64,000 bases of DNA from Gambelia wislizenii (Eukaryota; Chordata; Lepidosauria; Squamata; Crotaphytidae), in NCBI GenBank assembly GCA_030847615.1, contig JAUMIR010000004.1:225660501-225724500 (forward strand), given 5' to 3'. Positions 55,258 through 64,000 of this stretch are shown here, in pieces. The position numbers and the translations under genes are program-made. The notes beneath the pieces were generated by a model. The model did no database searches. It saw nothing but the letters and a program-made list of their open reading frames with translations, and had not been told where the DNA came from. Within the stretch, counting starts at the first letter, position 1; each line of letters begins with the position of its first letter.

Positions 55258-55340
55258 ATCTCCGCTCTGGCTTTTCTTCGCAAACGAAGATTCAGGATGG
55301 ACTCATCCCACACTTTCTGCAAGTGCACTGATGACTAAAA
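55258..55340 (-). mobile_element. RTE-like LINE, 3' end, copy 5
   Basis: The antisense 3' terminus CTCTGGCTTTTCTTCGCAAA through GATGACTAAAAAG covers only the last 80 bp of the family. What follows does not continue it in this orientation. Confidence 0.8.
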
Positions 55341-56813
55341 AGTCTCTTTGCCTTGGTTTGACTGCATCAGAAGATGCCCGTTGGCCGTGACTAGCCAACC
55401 AGGTAGATGGGGATGAGCTTTCGTTTGGCCACCTTTTCTAGGCCCCTCTCCATATGGAGCAAGCTGTGCTCTCCTTAAAAAAGGCTGTTTGGTCATTCAG
55501 GATGCTGCCGAACAAAACTGTCATCTCCCGGGTCAGCCTCAAGCGACCAAAGTCCTGAACCGCCTGCATGCAGGGTTGGGGCTGCGGCTTGCAGTGCATC
55601 TTTACACCTGCCGTTTCGTCCCTCGCCTATTGCTACAGGGCTTTTTTTGGAACTGGATTTGTCCTTTGACCCTGTGCAATGGATTTTTCTGGTGGAGCGC
55701 AGCGTGCACAGAACTGGCCTCACCCTTTAAACCAAAGGTTCATCTGCTGTGGCCTTGCAAGCATGGACGGTAGCAGCAAGGTCCTCGGGTCGTAGGTTTG
55801 ATTAGAGTTTCGTTCTCTTAGATGGTTGACCTTACAGGGTTGGATGAGCACCATCTGCCCGGGTTTGGGATTAGAGTTTTCCTTCTCCTAGGATGGTTTC
55901 CATAAGGCTAGAGAGCCTATTCTGCCCTTTGACGCTCTTTGTCAGACCCTTTGGTTTTGACCTGTCTGGCATGGGAGACCCTACCAGTGGCTATTATGCC
56001 ACTACCAGCATAGTTCAAAACATCATTAGGGTACACAAGCCTCTCTCCCACGACAAGGGGGCGTCAATGGAGAGGTATGCCTTTCAGATATAAAACATTA
56101 AGTCGAACAAATGAGGAAAATAGACACACACAACACCCTTGGAAGGCAATGCTCTTGCCTTGGGATTCCTTCCTCTTGCTCAGGGACAAAAGAACAAAGT
56201 GCAGGCTCTGAAACCTAGGAGCCCTAGTTCTGTCTTCTGTATGCAATTGCAGAGTACCACACAGGTGAAAGAAAGTATTTTACTTGACATAAACCAGGAA
56301 AGGGCTTGATATCTAAGACCTTTTTAAGCAATGCACAGAGCAATGTCCTCCCTTAGCTAGCAGTCTGATTCTTGAAATTCCATTCATTTTTTTCAAATGG
56401 TGCAGCCTGTGCACTGTGCTGGTAGCACAGATAGATGTAAGAATAGTTTGAAAACTCTGGATCTTCACAATATTGCAGCAAAGGCAAAGTTAATTAGATG
56501 CAACACCAAGAAACTAGTGGGAAAATGGCTCTAAGAGGCTGGGTGGGGTATATTATATGCAGGCAATACAAGTAAGGTGAGGCATTAGCTGCTTGGTTTT
56601 TGTTGTTTTTGCCTATACAGTCGAGAATCCTTCTTAGAACTATACCAGAAAGTTTGTTGCTGGAACATGCTCAATTTTAGCTTTTCTAAATAAACACGTC
56701 TAAATAAAGTTTTGACCACTAGGTGGCAACAACATCAATTTATCTTACCAGTAGAACACTCGGGGCTGGATATTTTAGAAAGTTCTGAGGTTGGGAGAAA
56801 ATTCTGGGGGCCT
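55341..56813. other. No gene; possible inverted retroelement part to about 56075
   Basis: The piece at 55341-56075 has runs such as CACAAGCCTCTCTCCCACGA and CAAGGGGG near 56050. I associate these with noncoding or 5' parts of RTE-like elements in plus orientation. If correct, it and 55258-55340 form a 5'-inverted LINE insertion. After 56075 the sequence is unassigned. Confidence 0.35.
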
Positions 56814-56821
56814 GTCTAAAT

Positions 56822-58340
56822 GGTGAAAATACCCCTGTCATGATGGAGTTCTCATCATGTGGCCTTGAGGTTGATTGCAACTCCCATCATTCTGCCAGAT
56901 AACTACATTTCTCTTTATTTGCAAACAGTATTGCCTTGTCAACATGACATCAGGTAAGGAAAGGGTTAATGGAAGGGAAGTTCTAAACACCACTTCCACA
57001 GAAGCTAATGAGATGACATCATCAATGACATCACATGACCAGACCAGACCTGAAATGGCCAATCACAGCTCTAGACCCAGGAACTCTTAACTAAGATATA
57101 ACTGCTTTTGTGTGAAACCATTTTTGCCAGACTGAGACCATGCGGGTTTGAACAAAGACAAAAGGGACTCTCTATTCCGGCATGGGAGAACCAACCACTG
57201 GACAATGGCTGGTAGAGCAAACGCCTGGCTTTCCCTGATACCATCTGAAGGCAACAGACTGTAATGTAGTGAGTAGGAATTTTAGGGCCTGTTTAGATTG
57301 TGTTAGGGAATTATTTTAATTTCTCCACTTTGGTTGGATGTAGCTAAATTTAGTAACTGCATGTAACTTAGAATAACTGAATGCTTTGATTTTAATACCT
57401 TACTATTTCTGTAACTTTAAGTGGGCCTGAGTATGGAAGAAACCTGCCTCATGAGAGACTGTCTAACTGAACTTGTTTGAATAAATAGTCTCCTTATCTT
57501 CTATACACTGATGCTGCGTGTGTCTATACCTCTTGGTTTGCTACAATTCTGTCTCTCTGGGGATAGGAGGGAAGAGTTGGTGGTTGGTTCACAGTGCGGA
57601 TACTGGGAATTCCAGTCTCCCAAATGGGCTGGCTATAAAGACTGCATTTGCGTGGTGGCAGCAATTTGGGTCTCTAGGGGCACCCTTGAGTGAGGCCACT
57701 CAGGGTTGCCTTTAGAGGGGAGCTAATTCTGGGGGTTCTAAGCTGAGAGCCCCAGTTTTAGCTTATAATAACCCCTCATGGAATTTGCTGGGAATCCTAC
57801 CTGTCTAAACAGGATCCAGTGCCAATCCACACTATTTGGAAGGAGGGGGGCCCACAACGGCAAAAACAACAGGGTAAAAGCCTTTGCAGATTTCCCTGTA
57901 CTTATTCACAAAATGTGAGGCAGGTGTGCATTTTTTGCTCATTTGGATTATAGAACAATAAAAAACTTGAAGGGAAGCACAAAGCTGATTGGCCAGGTGA
58001 GAGCGGGGGCAGGACTTGCTAGGAGGGCAAGCACCCACTGCTGCCATGTTGTATTTTCACCTTAGTGATCACTCACTAGCTTGATAAAAAGAATCAATAT
58101 TTTCTGTTTTGCTTTGGAGAATCGCTCTCTCACAACAGCGTACCTTGGGACCACTTTTTTAAAAAAAACCAAAAACTGGTGGCAGTGAAGAACTAATGCG
58201 AGTAAATCACTCATGGCTGCCATCAGGAATGTGAGGCTTATGGGGGCTTTGGAGGCCAGAAAAACCATTTGGACCTGTTGCTGCTGCTGCGAGATGCCAA
58301 TACTACGAGGTATTTGGGATTTCCCCTCCCCCACCCCCTG
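56822..58340. mobile_element. Family B hAT-like MITE, copy B4, split by an LTR
   Basis: It starts after GTCTAAAT (56814-56821). Its first 14 bases are cut off by an LTR at 56836 and resume at 57776 with TCATGGAATTTGCTGGGAAT, matching the block after the terminus in B1 and B2. The rest (57803 to about 58340) aligns in the B2 orientation, for example ATTTTCACCTTAGTGATC near 58056. The far end near 58340 is approximate. Confidence 0.65.
56836..57770 (+). mobile_element. Solo LTR or 5'-LTR remnant with 5-bp TSD ACCCC
   Basis: It is inserted in family B copy B4 between duplicated ACCCC (56831-56835 and 57771-57775). It begins TGTCATGATGG, has an AATAAA signal near 57480, and ends in ATA instead of CA. 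Near 57656 the sequence TGGTGGCAGCAATTTGGG resembles a primer-binding-site region, so the alternative is an LTR ending at about 57648 (GACTGCA) plus a short leader. The flanking duplication favours one insertion of 935 bp. No gag, pol or env sequence. Confidence 0.6.
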
Positions 58341-58348
58341 GGTAGATG

Positions 58349-60814
58349 GACCATGGGACTGGGAATGGACTTTAATTTGGTTTGTATCAATTTTTGATCT
58401 TCCAAGCAGTCATGGCACCACACAGTGTATCTGCAACTCATGATTTTACTTGCATACAGTCTGAGATCACCAACCTCAGAGTGGGATAATTACTTACAGG
58501 AAATGGAGAAGAATGGTATATGAAATGGACAATGGCAGAAGAAAGTTTAGCTTTGCAGAAAAATCAGCAATCAAACAGGAGAAAAAATGGAAAGGAGGCA
58601 AAATGATGATGACAAGGAGGTGCTACCATTGCCCCCAAACACTCTCAACTTAACATGTTTAGGTATGTAAATAAACTGGCATCACTGGCTCTGAGAGAGG
58701 TCACAGATGAGATCTTGACTCACCTAAGATTGGCCCATAGTCCATGGGTCTTTGCAGACTTTTGTCTCACAACTTGTGAAACGTGCCCTGAGAGCTGAAG
58801 GAGCCATCAATGTTCTCTTCCTGTTCTCGTTGGAGAAACTTTGTCTATTGCAACAACTTCACTGCTGGTGGAGCCCTGTGTCCAAGAACAGCCTTCCAGC
58901 AGTGGCCTTGCAAATTCCTGTCCAACTGGTCAGAAAATCAGTTATCATGATATTGCATCAGCTTTGAGGACAGTCTTGCCCTTGCATGGTATAATCCAAA
59001 ACTGCTTCCCTCCATTCTGTCAACAAAGTCAAGCCACTACTTGTTCTTAAGCTAATTTCCCATGGCTTGTGTTTCATGATATCATATCCCTATTGGAGAT
59101 GCAGGATGTGGAGAATTAAAGGAGAAGAACCAGGGAAATTCTTATGCCACACACATATACTAGCCAAAATCTAGTGGTATACTTTTGCTAGATCTTGCTG
59201 CTTCCACCCAAATGGATGATTCACTCTCTCCTGCATCCTACTAGGTACCTTAAAAACCTCTTCCTAGGGAGGGAGAGAGAACCTTGATTCCATCGGCAAT
59301 GGATTCTGAAGTATATGATTTTGGCCACTGTGGCAAAGTATATCTGCTGGGTCTAAGCAGCACTTGATTCCCTGCCTCAACTGTTAAAGCACATTCAGTG
59401 GATAGTTGGGACACTGTTTCCATTCCATTGTTCTTAATCCACAGATCTTCTTCTAACAGAAAGGTCTCACTTTGACAGACTGAGCTTCATGCAATCTATT
59501 CATAGACATGCTGTGTGGTGTGTGGGTGAAATCCAGTAACCACACACTGGCTTTCTGTTTCCTTTCAGATTGCATAAAGCAGTATTAGAATCACTAGAAC
59601 TTACGTTGTGGGGATAGCTGAAAGAGGCCACAATTGTAGTACAGTGCTACATTTTTTGGACATGTGTTCAGGAGAAGCTGACAGGAGCTGTATGTTTAAC
59701 ATAAAGCAGGAACTTTAAAAGGGAATCTGGCAGAGAGATCTACTAGCCTGCTGTGACTCACAGTTCAAGGCAAGGTACCACTACCTAGGCTGAAAGACCT
59801 AAAAATTCGGGCAGGAGGAAAAAACCACTAGCATTGGGAAGCAGGCAAAATCACCACTATTAGTCAGTCTGGGGTTTGTTTTTTGCAGCAGTTGTAAGTA
59901 AAGTCTTCAAAAGATAGGAGAATTTTGATAAGTTGCACAGAAATTAAATTAACTAAGTAACATAGTTCAACATTTTTAATCTAAACAATTTACTATTTTT
60001 TTAAAAATGACAAGACTGATAAGAGTACAAAATAGAATATTTTTATGTTTCCTTTTTAATATAGATTGTATCTTTTATTTTACATTATAGTAGTTTATTT
60101 CCTTCAGACAACGCCACAATTTGTGGTTGCTATTCTTAATAAAGTATTTGGTTCAATTAAACTGTGATTATTAATCTGATGAGCAAGGTAGAGTATAGGA
60201 ATCCTCATGGAAGCTGTTTCTGGAATGTTCATTAGAAGTTGATTGATGTCTGCTACAGACCATGTACAGATGTTAGAGCTGTATTGGAATCACATCATGT
60301 TCTGCAGGGATGCAGAATATGTGGTCCTTGAGATGCTGTTGAACTGTACTGCTAATTGTGACCAGTGACTATGTTGGCTGCCTCTGGGCCAAGTTGTAGT
60401 CCCCACATCATCTAAAAAGTCACATGCTCTTCCATCCCTAATTTAGGCCAAAATTAAGGATGGTGGTTTTGTGTGGCTACTGCCAACATGACTCTTCAAA
60501 CTGCTTCTCCTTACATAGCTAATAAAATGTGATGTGTGATAATGTGACCTCATTTCTACAGTTTGCCTTTATTTTAATAGAATCATAGGATAATTGAGTT
60601 GGAAGAGAACTTGGAGGTATTTTATATTGTGGAATAATAATTAATTAATTGTTATCAGTTTGATGCATGGCACAAATATTTGCTTTCCTGAAAAAAAAGA
60701 TTTCCCTTTTGTGTTTGATTATATATTTATTGTCCCAAAGGGAAGTGGCAACCATCAACCATATCCAGCTGATCCTGTTGAATATTAAAGAACATTAATC
60801 ACAGGACTGGTATT
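58349..60814. other. No gene recognised
   Basis: Long unassigned stretch. Fragments at 58600-59800 hint at degraded coding sequence (a track of short open frames) but match no family that I can name. A weak MITE-like piece lies at 60320-60415. Confidence 0.35.
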
Positions 60815-60950
60815 AGCTGAGCTTTCTTAATGGGATGTAAAAAGAGACAAGTTTTCAGGATGTGTAAAAGATTTCTCGAATAAGTCCAACACATTTTGGC
60901 CTGGAAATATTTGCATAACCTTCCTCAGGGGTAGCTAAAAGAAGGGGGAC
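60815..60950 (-). repeat. Unclassified repeat with CTGAAGAAG-type motif, antisense
   Basis: CCAACACATTTTGGCCTGGA and TAACCTTCCTCAGG are the complement of the arrangement at 9424-9470. Same unknown family. Confidence 0.45.
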
Positions 60951-61805
60951 CAATACATATATAATAATTATTATAGACAAGGCATAGACTGAAAAATTGT
61001 AGAATCATATATGTGCATGTATGCCTTATATAAAATTGTACATAAAATACATCAGTTAAGAAACATGATATTAAACAGGATAAAACTGTATACAAGCAAA
61101 CCTCTGTTTAAAAAGCCTCTGACAAAGAAGCTCCTTTTAACAAAGTCTTTTTATGTCCACCCAGCCACCACCTTTTCCTTCTCATCCTCTGTCTACAAGG
61201 AAGGGTTTTTGTTTTTGTTTTTTAAAGCAGAACCAGCACTGGGAAGACGGGTGGGGAGAAGAGGGCAGGAGAAACATAGACTGTCTCAGTATCATATTGC
61301 TGCAGCCTGTCTTCAGTAAACAGTGCAATAAAGCTTGAACTGGGAAAGAATGGGATTTTACATAGCTGATCCTATTGTAACTGTGTGCGCCTCCCTGCAA
61401 CAACAGCCCCCTTCAGCATGTGTGAACAGCAAAACAGACAATAGAGAAAAGCAGATATGCTTGGCTCTTTACCTACCCCCAGCATATTTTAAAAAGCCGA
61501 AATCTGTAAGTTCCACCAAAATGAAAATCATAAGAAAAGTGGAGGCTGGTGAAAGGAAAAAATTATCCCTGGATGCATTTCAGATGAAGCCTTCGGTGGT
61601 TTCTTAAAAGGGTTGAAATATTTCTTTTTCTTTATGCAAGGCTTACTTGACCTGGTTGTTTCATTTCACATGTGCAAATCTTTAGTTCTGGATAAAAAGT
61701 TTACTGAAAATTGTTGAACTGCTCTTCCTTTTTGTAGTGTAGGAACCTATCCCTAATTTTTCCATGTTATTTCTGATTCTGGTACCAAATTTTATGTTAA
61801 AGAAG
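60951..61805. other. No gene recognised
   Basis: Unassigned. It contains several open frames of up to 102 codons with no recognisable domain. Confidence 0.35.
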
Positions 61806-62115
61806 TACAGGTCGCCCATGGTATCCACAGGGGATTTATTCCCAGATTTACTGCAAGTTCTTGAAACTGTAGTTAATAGCAAACCTCATAGAATTGTGCT
61901 GGAGGACCTAGGAAATGCCTAGAGAGGCTGCCTCTCTAGGCATCACCAGAGTGACTATGGTAACTTCTGGCAGAAGTTACCATAGAGTGGCTCTGGAGGA
62001 CCTAGGAAATGCCTACAGAGGATGTCTCTCTAGGCAGCTCTAGTGCGACTCTATGGTAACTTCCAGCAGAAGTTACCATAGAGTTACTCTTGAGGATCTA
62101 GGAAATGCCTAGAGA
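61806..62115. mobile_element. Mariner-like MITE, family C, with triplicated hairpin unit
   Basis: The left end TACAGGTCGCCC and CATGGTATCCACAGGGGAT belong to family C. The interior is amplified: a unit of about 95 bp starts at 61887, 61981 and 62076 (CATAGAGTGGCTCTGGAGGA). Each holds two hairpins, GGAAATGCCTAGAGAGG with its complement and GGTAACTTCTGGCAGAAG with its complement. The right end is lost. Confidence 0.7.
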
Positions 62116-62225
62116 GATCATATATTTCTGATGAAAGATAATTGAAACCACAGGTACAAGTCCCACACATATGGGAGGGGCAACCTTTAATGCCCAGGAA
62201 CACATCCACTTCATTAACTAAGGTA

Positions 62226-62768
62226 CAATCAGCCCTCCATATCCACTGGTTCTGCATCCATGGATTCAACCAACCAGGGCTCAAAAATATTGCAGAGGTG
62301 GGGGGAAATCTCCAAAAGCAAACTTTTCTGTTCACCATGTTATATAATGTATTCCATTTTAATACGCCATCTGTATATATAAAACTCTTGGGTATGTTTC
62401 CTTTCACAGTGTGCTGATTGGCCGCATACCCAACCAATCCCCTCACTCCCCTCACTCCCTCAGCCAATCACTACCCACATGCAAATTCCCTCTCCACCTC
62501 ACAATCCACTCCTGCCACTCAATCTGCATCTGTGACACCCTCAGCCTCACAAAGGCCTCTCTCTCCTTCCCCCCTCACCCACATGTAAAACAAAGCAATA
62601 TTATTTTCCTAAAATAATAGTGTGTAGCGTGAACCTTTCAAATCTACTATAACAGCATATATTATGTTGGGTCGGCTAGTTGTATATAATAGGACTTGAG
62701 CATCCTCAGATTTAGGTATCCACGGGGGGTCCTGGAACCAAACCCAAGTGGAAATTGAGTGCCTACTG
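62226..62768. mobile_element. Tigger/pogo-like MITE, copy 3, split by a Helitron-like element
   Basis: CAATCAGCCCTCCATATCC after TA at the left, and a right end in GAGTGCCTACTG before TA. The two parts (62226-62369 and 62680-62768) join into one MITE when 62370-62679 is removed. Confidence 0.8.
62370..62679 (+). mobile_element. Helitron-like non-autonomous element (310 bp)
   Basis: It begins TCTGTATATATAAAAC after A and ends GGTCGGCTAG before T, the A|T target and TC...CTAG ends expected of Helitrons. The body GTGTGCTGATTGGCCGC and CACAATCCACTCCTGCCACT is shared with 47350-48011, without the minisatellite. Confidence 0.65.
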
Positions 62769-62834
62769 TACACCTGTACTGTAATCTTTCAGTCTATGCC
62801 TTGTCTATAATTAATATTACACATTATTGTAACC

Positions 62835-62950
62835 TTCCTTCTTTTAAGAGACCTTGAAGAAGGCCATATAAATATGTCAGGACTGATATGTGCTGGGCTT
62901 TTTTGAGAATTAAATTCTTTTACCCATCATGAGACTCTATCTTCTACATT
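62835..62950 (+). repeat. Unclassified repeat with TTGAAGAAGG motif
   Basis: GACCTTGAAGAAGGCCATA and GCTGGGCTTTTTTGAGAAT resemble the repeats at 9363 and 60815. Confidence 0.4.
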
Positions 62951-63165
62951 GTATTTAGTAGATGTTTCCAGTGCTTTCAACTTTAGCTTTCTTAATGGGA
63001 CCTTCATATTTTACATTTAATTTGGTGTGTTCCCCATAAAACAAGAAAACTGTAAAATAAGATGCAGAATTTTGACTGTGAAAGAAGAAGAAATCTAATT
63101 ATGATAATTTCAACTACAGTCCAGACCTATAATCATTTACCAGGGTGTACGAGTAAGTTACATTG

Positions 63166-63353
63166 GAGACCAGGTTTCAAATCCCTGCTAAGCCATGGAA
63201 ACCCACTGGGTGACTTTGGGCACGTGACATTCTCGCAGCCTCAGAGGAAGGCAAAGGCAACCCCCCTTCAAACAAATATTGCCAATTAAACCCTGTGATA
63301 GGTGTACCTTAGGGTCACCATAAACAGAAACAACTTGAAGGCACACAACAACA
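63166..63353 (+). mobile_element. tRNA-derived SINE, 5'-truncated, TSD of 11 bp
   Basis: The target duplication AAGTTACATTG lies at 63155-63165 and 63354-63364. The SINE starts within the head (GAGACCAGGTTTCAAATCCC, B-box region), has the body CCCACTGGGTGACTTTGGGC and ends in GGCACACAACAACA. The clear duplication suggests a fairly recent insertion. Confidence 0.92.
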
Positions 63354-63364
63354 AAGTTACATTG

Positions 63365-64000
63365 AATTCAAGGGGGAGTACTTCTGAGTTGACATGCATA
63401 GGATTGCTCAGTTAATTTAACCTTTAGCATCAAAGGATCAAAGAACATGACTTGATACTGCCTGGTTTAAACTCCAGTAAGTTGTAATTGCATACTATCT
63501 CTGTGAAAGCTGTGAAAACTGGGAGGAAGCTCTCCGTAGAGGCCACATGCTGGGTGTGTCAATCACTCTCCTTGCTCCTCTGGGAAGGTCTGCGAAAAGG
63601 GCCAATCACTGCTCTAGCAGGGCGCTGCCTTTGGAAGGTGGGTGAGTTCCCAGCAATATGGATCTCCAGCAACGCCCTAGATTGAGGCAGGAGAAGCAGA
63701 GAGGGGAGTTTTCTCTCCTTCCTGCGGATGCCTCGTGGCTTGCTTGGGGTTTGGGACTGACTCACGGGTGGCAACTATGAGTACAATGGGCAGAGGTGAA
63801 GTCAAACGTTCTCATCGCGGCTTCAGGAGAGATACTCCAGAATAGATTTCAGGTGCTGAGGTCCAGTAAAACCCGTGTGTGTTCAGTTGCCTGTATTTGT
63901 TGCAGTAAGATTTCAAACTTGTAGTCCTGATTAAAATATGCATATAAATGATGGTATGCATTCTGACAATACTGTATTAATAGTCACCTATTTTGTGGGG
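63365..64000. other. No recognised gene; GC-richer stretch at 63480-63840
   Basis: The region 63480-63840 is the most GC-rich non-repetitive part near the window end. It has a CCAAT box at 63602-63606 and a splice-donor-like GAG|GTGAAG near 63797. It could be the edge of a host promoter or first exon, but nothing confirms this. Confidence 0.3.

Noticed and set aside
57655..57672. Complete endogenous retrovirus starting at a primer-binding site
   Set aside because: Family B MITE sequence resumes at 57776 and no gag, pol or env sequence follows.

Overview
This window is vertebrate nuclear DNA, most probably from a squamate reptile, and an iguanian-type lizard is plausible. The evidence is the repeat mix. 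There are many CR1 LINE tails ending in the familiar 'tctatgattctatg' motif, L2-clade LINEs, a Sauria-type tRNA SINE, a 5S rRNA-derived SINE, a MIR/CORE-SINE, abundant hAT, mariner/Tigger-like and other MITEs, Helitron-like sequences and LTRs. The sequence is AT-rich and has no bacterial-style operons. I recognise no host exon, tRNA, rRNA gene or CRISPR array. It reads as an intergenic region or a very long intron built almost entirely from layered transposon insertions.

Layout. 1-7 kb: AAT palindromic microsatellite, L2 reverse-transcriptase tail, LTR-like segment with CCAAT and TATA boxes, first copies of two MITE families (called A and B here) and an RTE-like LINE 3' end. 7-15 kb: a CR1 copy split by a 978-bp family A element, a second family B element, a second RTE-like copy, an antisense CR1 and an antisense solo LTR. 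16-18.4 kb: one hAT element with a perfect 8-bp target duplication that later took in a mariner MITE, a CR1, a second hAT MITE and a SINE. 19.8-28.5 kb: MITEs, MIR, CR1 pieces, and an L2 split by an RTE-like LINE with its target duplication preserved. 30.9-37.6 kb: one old antisense CR1 split by about 4.8 kb of newer insertions, including a 1.8-kb reverse-transcriptase pseudogene. 38.5-42.7 kb: family A short and foldback forms, the interrupted 5S SINE, and a 153-codon open stretch that looks like the SGNH hydrolase domain of a Ngaro-type tyrosine-recombinase retrotransposon. 43-64 kb: L2 tails, mariner/Tigger MITEs, two Helitron-like elements, family A and B copies, a solo LTR inside a MITE, and long unrecognised stretches.

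No genes here work together as a pathway. The biological content is the order of insertion events, which nested copies and target-site duplications often let one read. The most interesting items are: a non-autonomous DNA transposon family with 3-bp target duplications in at least six sites, long forms of which carry tandem units with a consensus-like 5' splice site; its 329-bp foldback member; the SGNH hydrolase remnant; and a triplicated hairpin array inside a mariner-like MITE. Superfamily names rest on recalled family features, not on a database search, and element edges without a target duplication are approximate.
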